Assembly: GCA_023898505.1 (NCBI GenBank)
Contig: CP060226.1
Coordinates: forward strand, 868,001 to 932,000
From: Candidatus Peribacteria bacterium
GTDB lineage: Bacteria; Patescibacteriota; Gracilibacteria; BD1-5; UBA6164
Length of the DNA: 64,000 nucleotides
Direction of reading: 5' to 3'
In this document: positions 39,786-53,460 of the stretch, piece after piece
Layout of the letters: each line of letters begins with the position of its first letter
Position numbering within the stretch: the stretch's first letter is position 1
Notes under the pieces: generated by a model
What the model was told of the DNA's origin: nothing
The model's input: the letters and a program-made list of their open reading frames with translations, nothing else
The model's database searches: none
Translations under genes and position numbers: made by a program

Positions 39786-42641
39786 ATGGCTGGACCAAGT
39801 GGAGCACCTAAAGCATTTGATAATAGTATTCTCGATGGACTATATAGCCCGTGAGATGAAACGATAGTAGGAGCAAAAGAATTTACAGATGAAGAGTTAG
39901 CTCAGGTGATAAGGTTTTTAGATACCATTGACCCAAAAGGGAAAGAGTGAGTAGAGGATCATCTTCGTGTCCTTAAAGAAAAAGCAACGGGAGAAACCAG
40001 AGAAAATCTACAGCGTCTTATCAAAGCAATTAATGAGAGGCAGCATACAGGATATGAAAGACTTCAGGAGGACCTAGAGGGAAATGAGGTAATGACAAAG
40101 TTTTTAAAATTGTTTAATCTGTATATCTCACAAAAACTCTTAAAAGAAGGGGTTATTATGACGAATGGATATACTCAAAGTGAAATAGATATGATAAAGG
40201 TTATCCTTTGGGGGCAGGTACAGAAGCTATTAACCCCATCATGAGCTATGGGAGCACTGATGCAGGGGACTATTGGTAAAGTAGAAAAAGTTGTACTATG
40301 ACTACAGTGAAAATTAACGGAGGCCGCCAAGGGGAAAGGGGATGAAAATGATGCGCTCGATACTGTCACAGACTTGATGAGCGAGGTGGATACCATGATT
40401 GATGGTTTTGAAAAAGAGGACACAGACAGTAAAAAGCAAGTACAGGATTACTTTGATGCAAAAGTTGACCCAGCACTTCAGTCCATTATTTCCATGAAGG
40501 AACAAGAGAAGAAAAAAGATAAAAAGGATCAAATCGATTTCTCAAATTTGGCAGTTTTGTCGGCCATTGTTTCTTGAAATCAAATAGATCCTGCTACGCT
40601 GAAAGACATGACGCCAGAACAAGCAGAGGCAGCCTTCGATACCATACGAGATTCGGCGAAGGGAGTAGGAGATACCTTTACAAAAGCCCAAGGGATTGGA
40701 GAAAAGGTGAAAAGGATGATAGACAAACTTCCAGACTGGCTGAGAGATGATGTAAAAGCTTGGATTCGTGATATTGTAAATGAATTTCCAATTCTTGGCT
40801 TCTTTATTGGTTTAATTATGGGACCAGATTTTATGGAGGAATTATTAGAAGATACATCGAAAAAACAGAAAACGGCGATAAAAAATCTCCTAACCTATAG
40901 TAAAGAAGAAAAATCAATTTTGAAAGACATCGACGGAGTAGAAACACTTTCTGGTCTCAAACCAGAAAATCTCAAGGAGTTTTTTGTATATCTTGAGGAG
41001 AAAAAGATAGATTATTCAAAGGATAATTTCTGGTCTGAGCTTTTTGATACAAAAAAGAAAGATCCAAAAACGCCACTTGGTTCTGTTCAGGCAGTATTGT
41101 GGTTCGAAGTTCCTGATGGAGTAGCATTGTTCAGTACATCAGATTTTTCTGATAGTGCAAAGGGGTTTTCTGAAAGACTAAACTGACTGAAAGAGAAAGA
41201 ACAAGCGTATCAAAACTTTCAATCTCAGGCACAGGTGGTGGCTGAGTCTGGGGATATGTATACATTACATGTATTATCCCCAGCGGCAGAACAATCGTTA
41301 CGTGAATCTGGACAATCTCTTCCTCCAGTACCAGGAGCACTAGAGGCGGGGTTGACTATGGAAGCGTTTTCAAAAAGACAGGCAGAAATCCAGCAGTACA
41401 ATAGTATAGTTGACAGATGGAATACGGAGTTGCAAGAACTCCTCATTCAGGCGAAAGCTATTGTCGTTGTCCCTCCATATGCATGAATAGACATTACAAG
41501 TATTCCCCCATATGAAGCGGTTGTCTTAGATGATACTTGGAGTAAGACTAGACTAGAAGCATATATTCAAAGTGTCACCGAAAGAAATGTACAAGTACAA
41601 GCAAGAAATACAGAAATAGATACCTTGTTACTGACATTACCAAGAAAATTAGAAGTTCCAATTTGAGCCGATACTAATACTTTGCCGCCAATACCAGAGT
41701 TGCCGACGATAGATAGTTCTAAGGTAGAGATACAGGAATATATTGATGCAGTTCTTTCGTTTAATCAAAGCGTAATGGAGCTATTAGGAGAAGATGTTTC
41801 TAGATATATTTCTACGGTTCAATGATTTGATGAACAGATTACTGCGATACTTTCAGAGTATACAAACTTATGAGTGGCAAGTGCGTATTCTATCTCCAGA
41901 GTATCGGATACAAATACTATCCCAGAAATACAAACACATATTCAAGAACAACAAAAGTATTTACAAGCACTTAGAACTGAAAAAGTAAAAATTGATACAG
42001 AATTACAAAAAGTTGCGCAAATATGAGCACTTCCAATAGTACAAGGTGTTGATCTCTGAGTAGTTCCGAACAAGGCAAGCTCTCTTGCAGATATACAGAC
42101 ATATATTACTCAAGCTGAAGCAAGAGTAAGAGAGCTAGAAGCAGACCAAAAAGCTCAGGAACGAGAAAATCGCATTGCTGATTTGGCATCTCAGAGAGAT
42201 GCACATATTAAGATTAAACTTGAATCCGAAAGCCACTTTCCAATTATTTTTACCTACCCTGGACTTGATAGAAATCTTGCTCAAGAACACGGAGTTCAAC
42301 TCCCATCTTCTATTACGTTTATAAATGGAAAATTAGAAATAATAGTTTGATGAGAAACGCATCGTTTCAATTTAAAGATTTCAAGACCAGGAATAGATGA
42401 AAATCTATTTGATACTATGTTCTTTCATGACAATAAGCTGTATGTTCGTAGAACATCAGTAGATGGAGGAATGTGAATATTAGACTCCGTTTTTAATAGA
42501 AATGATATGGACACAGAGGTTCCAAAAGACAAACTATTTGAAGTGTTTAAGTGATTATTAGAGAAGGGGGGATATGAATATAAAATTCCAGACAAAGAAA
42601 ACCCTTGAACTACAAAGGCAACCCTTACTATCTCGTGATAA
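39786..42641 (+). CDS. Very large unknown protein A, UGA-rich
   Basis: 951 residues from ATG 39786 to TAA 42639-42641, with about 19 in-frame UGA glycines, the penultimate codon included. Mostly helical and charged. A short Gly-rich hydrophobic patch (NEFPILGFFIGLIMG) lies near residue 340, then a coiled-coil region (about 460-810) and a beta-rich C-terminal domain (HFPIIFTYPGLDRNLA; ETHRFNLKISRPG; DNKLYVRRTSVDGG). No signal peptide. I recognise no family. First of four large genes in the same direction; a terminator follows at once. Confidence 0.7.
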
Positions 42642-42651
42642 CCGACTAATT

Positions 42652-42702
42652 AACATAAAATACTAAAAAGTCTAGCTGAAGTTTTTGAGCTAGACTTTTT
42701 TA
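42652..42702 (+). terminator. Terminator, first copy of a 51-bp direct repeat
   Basis: Hairpin aaaaagtctagct / agctagacttttt followed by T-run, 11 bases after the stop of giant gene A. The 51 bases are repeated exactly at 43224-43274. Confidence 0.9.
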
Positions 42703-42789
42703 AAGGCTCAATTATTGGCCGTCCAAATATGTTTGATTTTTCTGAAAGGAGATTATAATGGTGGTAATATAGTTCATAATTATCATAGT

Positions 42790-42966
42790 ATGGCAGTAAT
42801 CAGCGTCGAAGTACCAGATACAATTGCTAAAAGGTTTAAGCCCCAATCAGTAATACAGTTTGATGTATTGGAGAATACAATGTATGAAAATTCTGAAAGG
42901 ACAGTTGTAGATTTTTGATCAGGGGTACCAGTGAGCGAGGTACTATGATATCTCAAAAGTAAATAG
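42790..42966 (+). CDS. Putative antitoxin, second pair
   Basis: 58 residues, ATG 42790 to TAG 42964-42966, joined across UGAs in VVDFGSGVP and EVLGYLKSK. It begins MAVISVEVPDTIAKRFKPQ, which suggests a beta-strand DNA-binding antitoxin (VEVP start resembles AbrB or ribbon-helix-helix types). It lies 1 base before the toxin gene. Family not certain. Confidence 0.65.
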
Positions 42967-42967
42967 G

Positions 42968-43216
42968 ATGGTTAAAAAGTGGCAAAAAGAACTGGATATG
43001 GTGTCAAAATCTTTGAAAAAGATTGATTTTGAAAAGATTTTAGAAGATCTGCTAAACAGAAAGTTCGATAATTATCATATATTGCCACTTTCATGATATG
43101 CCTATCTGTATAAGCTGAGAACTTGAAAATACAGAATTGTTTTTAGAGATGTTCCAGGAAAGGAAGTAGAAATACTAACGATTAAAAGTAGAGGACAGGT
43201 ATATAAGGGACTATAA
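42968..43216 (+). CDS. RelE/ParE-type toxin, second pair (hidden by UGA codons)
   Basis: 82 residues from ATG 42968 to TAA 43214-43216. Pattern LLNRKFDNYHILPLSGYAYLYKLRTGKYRIVFRD followed by VEILTIKSRGQVYKGL is the classic RelE core ('l.g....yrlrvGkyRvif......v.il.i..R..vYk'), with both central glycines written UGA. Invisible with UGA as stop. Likely ribosome-dependent mRNA interferase. The pair sits between two identical terminators. Confidence 0.82.
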
Positions 43217-43223
43217 TCCACTC

Positions 43224-43274
43224 AACATAAAATACTAAAAAGTCTAGCTGAAGTTTTTGAGCTAGACTTTTTTA
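43224..43274 (+). terminator. Terminator, second copy of the 51-bp direct repeat
   Basis: Exact copy of 42652-42702, 7 bases after the toxin stop. The two copies bracket the toxin-antitoxin pair, 572 bp apart. Confidence 0.9.
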
Positions 43275-43355
43275 TATGATACGATAAGGAGGTATAAAAA
43301 GTATTTTATCAAATAAAAACTATATATGGTGTACTGACAAGAAAAATTTCTCCTT

Positions 43356-46300
43356 ATGAATAAGCGTCTTGATGTTCCAGGAGGGGCTGGAGGAGTTGAT
43401 ACTGCACAGATAGAGGAAACGGATCTTATATTTTGACCCAAAGAAGGTGATTTTCAATTACAAGAATACAAGGTATCAAAAGAGATTACTGCAGGCGGAT
43501 ATACAAGATTGCATATTGATAATTCATGAGCTAATACCATCATTGAGATTAGGGGAGGAAAGGAGTATACAGATGAGCAATTACAGAGGATTTTAAATAA
43601 TTTTTATAAAAATAATTATAGATCTGATACCTTTTGGACCGAAGAAATACATATCTATGTACCTACTCCAAGAGATTTAGCTCCACACGTTCCTGCGCCG
43701 GTTGCTGCCGATGTTGCTCGTATTACCGCTAGAGATATGGAGCCCGTAGAGGATGAAACAAGAGTTCAACAACTGCAGGCAAAGCTAACCGAGTTACAGA
43801 AGACGCAACCAGACCTATATAAGGCCCTTACTTCGGAAGGAATTTTACTGAATACTATTGAGAATACAGAACAATTAGTACGATTGAGTAGGTATATAGA
43901 TTATTTAAATTTTCTATACACGGTTACGAGAGTTTCTGATGATGATCCCGCAGAAACAAGTCGTGAAATTGGGGCACAAGGGAAGATAGATCTAGTAAGG
44001 AGATATAAAGAACTTAGGTCAGAAGAAACGGATGATATCCTCCATAAAGAACTTATCGAATACAAATATCTCGAAGCGATTTTAAGAGATGTAGTGAGGA
44101 TGGGGTACGTCATCCGCAGAAAAAAACAAGGAACTTGATACGAGGTAGTCAATCAAGATGGTTTTAAGGTAGAGAGTAAGAAAGCAGATGCCATTTGAGT
44201 ATATGCCGAAGTTTTAGACCTAGCACACCTAAATCCACAAGCTCTAGATACTGCTATCATGGCAAATATTATTGTTGGGAATCCAGTTGATTTTCAAAGT
44301 GTGGTTGGGCAAAAACAGTTTATAAACACACTATTTAAGAGGCATGGTATCCTCCTCTCTGTGAGTGATGAGGATAAATCGAACTATATCGTTGATAAAA
44401 AAGATACAATTACTGCTGAAATTGAAGCAAAACTAAAAGATCCAACTTCTATTAGAGATTATCAGGAACTTTCATACTTGCTTTCATTTGTAAACGGTTG
44501 GGAACCAGGAAAGGATACAGCAACATATAATCAAGCAAATACCTATGCAAAATGATTTTTAGCTGAAAAAACCTTCATAGATGCATATAGGGCTGGTAAG
44601 ATTGACGGACTTGACCCAGATCTGACCACAGAAGAACAATTAGCAAACTTTATTCGTACAAATAGGTTGACTTCTATTGGTTTTGGAGTCGTTGCTTGGT
44701 TGATGGGGTATCAAAAGACTGCACTTGGTGCTATTGGTCTTGGGTTGTTTGGTGGAACCGTTGCAGATGTCATTGAATGAGTGGGGAAGAAATGAAGAGA
44801 TGTGGTCAGGGGTATATGAGAAGATATTGATCCAATTCGTAAAAATCAGGTTGCAAAGCTACTTCGCAATTCAGATTATCAAGAAAGGTATGAACAACTT
44901 GTAGCATTTAATTTTGAGTCAGAAGGAAACTCTATGAAAAAGAGAAATGGAGTATATGTAGAAACGACGGTTGAAGTACTTCCAAAAGATAGATTGTTTC
45001 TGATTGTAAATGCCATGACTCGTAATGCAATTGATATCGATGTAAATGATCCCAATGCCAGTGTTGAGTTGCATGATCAATTGATGCCCGTAACCCCTAG
45101 CTGAGAGGAACCAACACAAGATGAACTGGATAGCTTTCTTGATATGCTTCGTAAGTCAGACTTAAAAGAAGATGGAGATGTTACCGTTTTAGATTATTTG
45201 GTATCTGGACAGGATATATTGAATAGAGGGTATGCTCCTAAAGATTATAGCGGAGTTGATACTTTTGATGCACAACTTAACACAGAACTTCAAAAGGTGT
45301 ATGATAATGATTCTGGTACTAACCTTGATAAGAGAAAGAGAAGACAAAAGGTTGAGGCTGCTCAAAGAGTTATGTCCGAGAAATTGTCTATTGTAAGGAG
45401 TTATATATCTGGTGTAATGGGAGGTAAGTTTTCTTCAGAATCTCACAGTACAAGAGTACAGTCACTTAATGCTGAATTAACGGCTCTTGATTCAAAATTA
45501 GCCGATACTCTAAAACCTATTATAGAGTCATATAGCCTATACCTAGAACTTGAGATTGAAATCAAACCATTTGAAGGTTCATGGGGTGCTAATAGAAACG
45601 ATGTCCTTGACTGAATGTATACGGTTCTTTGACTGCCTGGTAAACTTTCCGATACAGTAGCAGCAAAGGCAACAGAGAAGAAAGCAGCGCTAGCAAATGA
45701 AATTGAAATACAAATCGGTACTATTTCAAGTCTTATAAGGAAACTTGAACCACATAAAACTAAAAAATGATTTAGTGAGTTATTGAGGCGTGCAGAGTCG
45801 GTGAAGGCTAAACTTGAAGCACAGCTGAAACAATTACAACATGACATACATGATGCAGATTATGTAGAGACTACACAGTCTGGGATACTTGATTCAGATT
45901 GATTTGTTGAGGCATATCATCTCAGACCACAGGAACTATCTCAACAGATTCAAACAAGTCTCCAGGCAGTACAGACTTTTAATATAGAAGCGCTTACTAC
46001 TAGTAATTTAGAAGGGCAGTTAAAAGATTTGGGGGATTGATATATCACGCTTGTAGCCTATGAAGAACATACAAATTTCAATCAAATAGCATTAACAGAT
46101 ATAAGAGATGCAAGCCAGGCATGAGACCGAGCAACATATGCGGCAATTGAAAGAAACCTTGCAACATTTCAGTCGCTTCAGGATCCTGTAAAACAGAAAG
46201 TAGAAACAGCTTTGACGCAGTACTCTCAGTGAAATCAGGAAAAGCTGGATTCATTAGCGGGTATAACAGATGCTAGCTCATTATCTGATGACCTTGTTGT

Positions 46301-47327
46301 ACTTAGAGAAGCTAGGGAATATCTACGTGAAAAAAGAATAGTGCTTGCAGATCCACAAAAGGAGGCAATGCAAGGTTTAGTACAAACAAGTGAAGCTTTG
46401 AGGCAGGCGGTGCAAGCTTTGAGAGACCAATTAGCAGCGCAACCAAATCTAACTCCACAACAAACCCAACAAATAGAGTTGTATGATAGGGTAATTCAAG
46501 GATGGGAGAGTTTAAATAGAGAGTATATCTCTCCTGCGTTGAGTACAGCGGCCATTGAGTTTGGAGTTCTTGATGATAGAATAGATAGCTTATATAGAAG
46601 GATGGTCATTGACTTACGAGCGATAAATGTAGCGAGTATAGAACCTCAACTGGATAATGCTATTAATGCCATTGATGCACTGAGAGGTTTGGTAGTAGAA
46701 ACAAATTTGGATGAGGAAGCAAAAGCATGATTAGAAAAGGCAAGAGAAGTTTTAGGTCCTGATTTTATGGTGGGGGTAGATTTACTGACCCTTGCTCAGG
46801 TACTTACTGCTTATAGGGGCGGAGAGTCTAAGGTTGAGGAAAAGGTAGAAGCAAAAATTAACTTTGATATTACTACTGTTAATACACCTGCTGAAATAAA
46901 GGTAAAAGTTTCAGAATTATTATGATACAGAGAATTGTTTCCAGAAAAATCAACAAGAATTAACGGAAGATTATTAGAGTTAATTAAAAAAATGCCAATT
47001 TCTTGAGTGGATGGTTTTGATGCTGCATTGGTTGAAGATACAGATCGTATGTTACCAGCAACACCAACAGCTACGCCATCAAACAAGTATTTATACCTTA
47101 AAGGATTTCTGTCTTGAAACATTCAGATAAACGGAAAGAGTATTTGACAGGCATTAGTAGGAGATGTTCTGAGTATTGTAACGACATCGACAACTCCAAA
47201 CAATATTCAATTTGATACATGATCAGGGAATATGGTAACGGTAAACTTTACAAGACAAGACCTTAGTTCAGTTGGAATGTACTTACTTAGTAATATTGAG
47301 ACAGGGACAATTAAATCCAAAATTTAG
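43356..47327 (+). CDS. Very large unknown protein B, UGA-rich
   Basis: 1323 residues from ATG 43356 to TAG 47325-47327; an upstream ATG at 43326 would add 10 residues. About 22 in-frame UGA glycines. Long helical/coiled-coil regions; a hydrophobic Gly-rich patch near residues 440-490 (FGVVAWLMGYQKTALGAIG, LGLFGGTVADVIEGVGKK), and a beta-type C-terminal end (YLYLKGFLSGNIQINGKSIG). No signal peptide and no recognised domain. Acidic and Gln-rich overall. Starts 81 bp after the duplicated terminator, so it begins a new transcript shared with the next two genes. Confidence 0.7.
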
Positions 47328-47344
47328 TTATTAATTATAGAAGT

Positions 47345-50300
47345 ATGTTGTTAGATGTGTTTGGCGCAGGATGACACTCATGATGAGTAGAGGTATTTCC
47401 TACTCCAGATAAACCCTCTGAGAAACTTGATTCTGGTTTAAGCAGAGAGGTTGATAGAAAGATATCTTCATTATCTTCTCTTTCGGATTCAACAAAGCAT
47501 TTGCTAGGAGAAGAATTTACCAGAACGTTATGAGAAATAGCTACATATAAGTCAAATCTTGATACAGGTAAAGGTTTAAAGATATTTGTGATTGGTGAAT
47601 TACAACGACTAGTTTGAGAGGCTACAGGGATGTACGATACTCTTATCATGGGTATTGCTTCTAGGTCAATTCAAACAATGGATGTAAAACCATCTGTCGA
47701 AGTAAGTGAACCTACTACTACAAATTCAAGTACCGGAGGGCTTCCTCCTATGATGAAGCCGAGACCATCTACAGATACTCTTCCTGCAGTTAGTACCCCT
47801 ACAGGAGCTGTGGAAAAAGCAGGGGTAAAGGTTGCTGATAGAATGGAGATGTATACAGAGTATTTGCGATTTAAAGTTGACGATACTTCTTTAAGATCCT
47901 CTGTTTTAGAGTATATTTCATTTCTTTTATTGATTACAAAGAGTACAGACCTTTTCCATAAGATATATAGAGGTAGTCAAGACTATGAGTTGAAAGTGTC
48001 TCAACTAGATACAAATATTCTACAGTTTGCAGAAACTGGTAATATTCACGTATTTGCTTGATCAGAGCAATTACAAGCATCAAAAGACAGTATTTGATCA
48101 TTATTAACAGAAATTAGACAGAAATTAGAAGAGCAAGAGGGATCAATATATAGAAATGTTGAACAACTTTGAGAGACGAGCTGGTTAACTATCTGAGAAT
48201 ATTCTTTTACATTTATTAATCCTGTGTTTGATAGATATCGAGAAAGGTTAGCAGATCTAAAAGGACAAAATAATAATAATGTTATAGTTTCAAGTGGTAT
48301 TGAGTTAGATGAACCAAGTCGTCCATATCTGTCAAGCGACCAAACATACAGTAAAAAAACTAGAGAAATGCTGTGAATTGTAGTAGATGAGAATTTTGAT
48401 ACATATAAAATAAAATATGGGACAGATAATAGGAATTCATTAATAGAACATGTGGCAGAGGAATTAAATGTTCAAAGCTATGAAAATCTATTGAAGGCAT
48501 TTCAGTGACTTCAGAAACAGCTAAAAGACTTTCCAGATTCAACAGAGATGAGACTTCCATGGAAACCAGAAGAGGTAATTTACTTTGAGTCTAAAGAAGA
48601 TAGAAATAGAGCTATTCTTGGTCTTATGTATTTTTACAAATGATTGGCTGAAGATCCGTATGGATTTCGGCAAATGGTTGTTCATCTTTGAGCCCAAACC
48701 ACAGAGGCATATATTGATTTTTCTACACTGATTTGAGCATTTTTCGAAAATAAAACCGAAGGTTGGGTTACATTGTTAACGGCAGTATCAGTTTTGTATC
48801 TGTGAACGAGTGCATATGTAAGAGGTACAGCTTTATCATGACCTCTTAACCGTCTAAGATATAGAGGTATAAGAGTACCGTTAATTGGGAAAGAAATATA
48901 CACCTCTTTTCAAGATGGAGTTGGTGAGTATGAACGCTTGAAGTGATTAAATACTTTAACAGATGAACAAAGAAAGAGGTTAGACTCATATACAAATGAT
49001 ACCGAGTTTATGAAAATGTATGAACGTCTTCAAGATATTAATACCCGTATTAAAGCTGCGAAGATTCAAGGAAATATACAAAAAGCAGAATTACTCGAAA
49101 GCTTTAAGAAATGGAATATAACTACTAAGTCAGATACAAGATATGAAAAAAAGTTATTTGAATTATTACGAGTATTAGATTGACTTTCTCAAATGCGAGG
49201 AAAGATTCCACAAGGGCAATTAAGATTATATTACAGGCACATAGAAACATCAATTAGAAACCGTAATGTTATCGGTTTTGCTGATTTAATTGAATATATC
49301 ACTTGAAAGGACTCTCGTTTTAGTTTTATTAGAAACCGATTTAGAGCTCATGTTGTAACCACAAGTTATAAAGAAGAACTTGCTAAGTCTTTAAAAGAAG
49401 ATGAAAGAATTGTATCCGAACAAAAACCGAAAGAGGTTTTTGAAAAGTTACCTATTACGGAAGCGCAGAGAACAAAACTTATTAAAATAGCTGAGGATTG
49501 ATACACCCAAGAAATGTCTAGGGATACAACGCTGAGAGAAGCATATGAGTCTAGCTTGAAAGGTCTTGCAAAGCAGATAAAGGATTTACATATAGCAACA
49601 GGAGATGAAAGGTTGGGAACTAAATTCCAAACCGCGGTTACTGAGAGATTATCTCATCTTCTTGACCATGCTTCCAATATTGATCACCTAAAATGATACA
49701 TAATAGAGTTACAAGATGAAGTAGAAAGATTATTGAATATCAAGATAGATGGTTCAAATACAAAGATTAAGACAGGAAAATGAGAGAAGGGACTAGTAGA
49801 GTGGATAAAATCTATTAAGGATACTGAATTGGCTCAGAAAGTAGAAGATCAATTGATTGCTGGTTTAAAGGCTGAGGGGGATGTAATTGTAAAGAATATT
49901 GATGATACCATTGCGGATATCGTTGATTTGAACACCAAACTTGATACAGATATTCATAAAACAGAAGTCAGGGATAAAATAAAAAATGGCTTATTAGATT
50001 CAATTGGTGATGATAGCACCCGTATTTCTTATATAAAAAGAAAAACAGAGGTATATATTAGCATCAGGGACAGGTTAACTGGTAATTATTCTTGAGTCCT
50101 AGATGAGGCAATAAAAGGAGAAAAAATGGATTGGTCAGTGATAGATAGAGCGGAGAAGCACTTTGCAAGGATTGATAATCCAGCCAATTATACAAGCATA
50201 AAACATACTGAAGGGTGAAAAGATACTGGTAGGTTTGTTTCCCATGCTAGTATAGACAAAATTCAAGAGGAGATAGATTTCCTAAAATCTTTATCATTAG

Positions 50301-51106
50301 ATACTACTGCCCTAGAAACTGCAAAAGCAGAATTAGAAGCAAAATATCTGATTTTATGATCAGTTACAACTTCATCCCATCCATCAACCTCACCTGAGAC
50401 CAAGGACACTCCTTCTCCTTCCCCTACAGAAGTAGAAGCAAAGAAAGAAGCTTTTAGGTCTATGGTAAGAAGTAGTACAGCTCTTGATAGACAGCATATT
50501 AATGGGAATATGGCATATGTACGAGTAACTGGAAAGGATGGAGAGCAGATTCATATTAGGTTTGATCTAACTAGCAATGAAGCGGACACTATTATTGATA
50601 AGTTAAGTAACTTTAAGTCTAGCTCCAGAGTGGCAACACTTAGAAGTATTCCTGGAGTGGCAGAGTATACTCCAAGATCGAGGACTACTTCTACAGAGTC
50701 AGCACGTGCATCAATGCTTGAGAGACTTCATGCACAATATGATGAGGCGGAGGAATTTATCCGTAGAGCAGAGATGGAAATATACTTACAAACAGGAAAT
50801 GAGGTAGAGCTGCAAGAAAGGGCTATGATTGATGATCACCTTAGAGCTCAAACAGAGATAGATTTAACAAATGTTAGAACACTAGTTTCTACTCATTTAA
50901 GAGAATCATATAATATAAAAAGAATTAGGGAGGCACAAGATCTGGTAAGAGAAGTGGCAAGAAATATCGACCGCCTTTCTGATGACGCTATCACAAGAGT
51001 TTCACAACTCCTAGCAAGAGGAAACTATGATACAATTAGAACAGAGTTTAATGGAAAAGCTTTTCTTAAGTACTTAAGAAAAGCAGTGAGAAGAGCAAAA
51101 TTCTAA
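47345..51106 (+). CDS. Very large unknown protein C, UGA-rich
   Basis: 1253 residues from ATG 47345 to TAA 51104-51106 with about 25 UGA glycines; the first twenty residues alone hold three (GAGGHSGGVEV). Low-complexity Ser/Thr/Pro linkers occur near residues 115-150 and 1010-1035. A hydrophobic stretch (WVTLLTAVSVLYLGTSAYV) lies near residue 480; the rest is helical with coiled-coil character, ending in a basic tail (FLKYLRKAVRRAKF). No family recognised. Separated from gene B by 17 bp. Confidence 0.7.
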
Positions 51107-51116
51107 AAATAAATGT

Positions 51117-53384
51117 ATGACAGAATGAATCGAGTATATCCAAACACCACAGACACCAACATCTCCGAAGGATAATTTTCTGAATTATGACTCTGTAGAA
51201 AATGGTGTACATTTTAAGTTTGTGCTTCAAAGTAAACTCGATTCATATTATTCAATGAGAGGAAACAACTTTCTTCCCGATGGTCGTAAAATCAGCTGGG
51301 TTATTTCAGACACTATTTATGATCAGATTTCGGAGACAATAAATGTACAAAATATTATAGGGGTTGAAGGAAATGAAACCTACCTGTCTATTCACTACCT
51401 TTCTCAGGATGGTAAGGAAAAAGAGATGGTTGTCAGTACTATGCTTGATTCTGATGGGGAGATTCAAGTGTTGTGAGACAGTGGAGACGATGTATATGCT
51501 CATCGTAAAGAGGTATTATCGCAGCTGGCAAAAGATGCGGAAGAAATAGATCGTCTACTCGATGCTATGGAGTATATGTTTCGTAAAAACGATGGGGGTT
51601 ATATCGATGAAACCGATATCTTAGACGTGAGTCAATTTGGCTGACAATACAAGGGAATGGATTTAAGGAGTTTACAAAAGGCCTTAGATAATACTTTCTC
51701 AAGGTGGGAATGAGGTCGTAACATATTTTACGGCGAAGCATTACCAGGAGATATGGATTTTAAAATAGCTGAATCTGAAGAAAGATACCTTACGATACTC
51801 ATGGGTATTGGGGATAAGTATGAGGGGGGTGCAGAGTATCTTGAGAGAAAACCAGAACAGTTCGAAAACTTTTTAAAGGATGTTATTGCTAGTAAAACTA
51901 TTCCCGAGATGCTTGATTATATCATCGGAGTACACCAACAAATTGATGATAATGATAAGCAATCAGCACCAGTGAAAGAGGCAAATATGATCTTTACAAT
52001 AAAGCTTCATCAATTAGCTTGGAAAAGGTTACAGATAGCAGATCTTTCTTCAAAGACAGGAGAGTATGAAGATGATTGTCTACGATTGGCAAGAATTATT
52101 ACAGGACATGAACCAGTGCCACTTTTATATATGCGTCAAACTCAAAGATTGAAAGTACAACCTTGAGAAGCAACAAGAGAAAACGACATTGACGATACAA
52201 TACGATATTCTTCTGAGAATCAGGATATAGCCAATGATATTGTGATACACCTTATGACAAAGGAGTGAGGTATTATGGATAAGATGAGAAGTGGTACTGG
52301 CGATAAGATATGAGTAAAAATCCAAGACCCAGAAATTCCAAAGTGGAAAAGACCATCAAAAGTAATTCAAGAGTTAAAGAGTATTGCCGAAGCTCTTCTT
52401 ACTGATGATAAAGGAAATCCTATTTCTTGAGATACTTTTATATATGGGACTATTGAAGAGGGGGGATTATGATTTTCTTCTTTAGAAAATATGTCAGATG
52501 TTCCGTATTCTGAGTTAAATATCGAACAACAGGTGCTTATTTCTATTTTAGCTCGTCTTCGTGAGAAAATGAGACGGATGGTAGAATTTGAAGGACGCTG
52601 AAAAGAAAGAAAAATTAAAAAGATACCAGTTTCAGAGGTCTGAAGGAAAGCGATGCCAGAAGTAATTAGAGATGCTCACGGGATGATACTTAGTGGAATG
52701 GAAGATCTTTTCTCAAGTGATAACCCTCTTAATAGTGACTTCTACTTTGGTAAATCCGCCGAAGAGTTAGGACTTACATGAACCGATGCTGAGATTTATA
52801 GCTTCTTTAAGGAAATTAAGTGAACGGGACTTTTTGATTTATCAGAGACAAGCGTAGAGAACCTAAAAACTGCAACAATGTTTGCATGAGTGGTCGGTTT
52901 AGCAATGTTAACCCCCTATGCTTTTGCTCTTGCTGCTTGAGCTTCTTTGGGAACAGTCTGAGCAACGGTTGCTGGATATAACTTGGTTCTTACATGAGCA
53001 ATGATTGGTGGAGGAGCGAGTGTGGCATCGATAGTACTTGGTGATAGGGGGTATGCGTCTGTATGAGAGGCGCTTACAGACATCTCTAGTGATTTAATCC
53101 TCGGTATTGTTACGGGTGCTGGGTGAGGTATACTAGCTCGAGGGATTTGATTGGGCTGACAACAACTGCTGTCTCGCCACGGTATAATGCTTCCAGAAAC
53201 TTCAAAGTGGGTAACTGGATTATGACAAGAAGGAGCGAAGTTATTTTCCGCATGATGAGCAAGAAATGCAGCTGTTTTTGCCACAGATATCGGAGTGATG
53301 GGATTTACGCTTGAAGCATGACGACAGAAGTATTTGGATTCACTATTCCATCCAACGACAATCTTTGGAGAAGAAAAAAAATAA
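51117..53384 (+). CDS. Large unknown protein D with Gly-rich hydrophobic C-terminus
   Basis: 755 residues from ATG 51117 to TAA 53382-53384, about 25 UGA glycines. Residues 1-570 are soluble and mixed. Residues about 580-740 form a glycine-zipper-like hydrophobic block (VVGLAMLTPYAFALAAGASL, AMIGGGASVASIVLG, LILGIVTGAGGGILARGIG), in which most glycines are UGA. Such blocks occur in membrane-inserting or pore-forming proteins; function here is unknown. It starts 10 bp after gene C and is followed by a terminator, so it closes the transcript. Confidence 0.7.
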
Positions 53385-53411
53385 AAAGCAATATATTGCT
53401 TTTTATTTTTT
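53376..53411 (+). terminator. Terminator closing the giant-protein operon
   Basis: Perfect 18-bp palindrome centred at 53393/53394 (aaaagcaata / tattgctttt core) that includes the stop codon of gene D and ends in a T-rich run. Confidence 0.8.
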
Positions 53412-53460
53412 ATATGTTATAATGATTATGCTTTCCTTCCCCTATCAGAGGAGCTCAATT

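Noticed and set aside
39568..39807. Minus-strand lysine-rich ORF
   Set aside because: Ends with TAG and crosses the start of giant gene A; no ribosome site and no support beyond being open. Possibly a relic, not annotated.
39786..53384. Prophage or tailocin island
   Set aside because: No capsid, portal, terminase, tail or integrase motif was recognised, and no flanking att repeats were seen; the large proteins do not show tape-measure-like uniform coiled coil.
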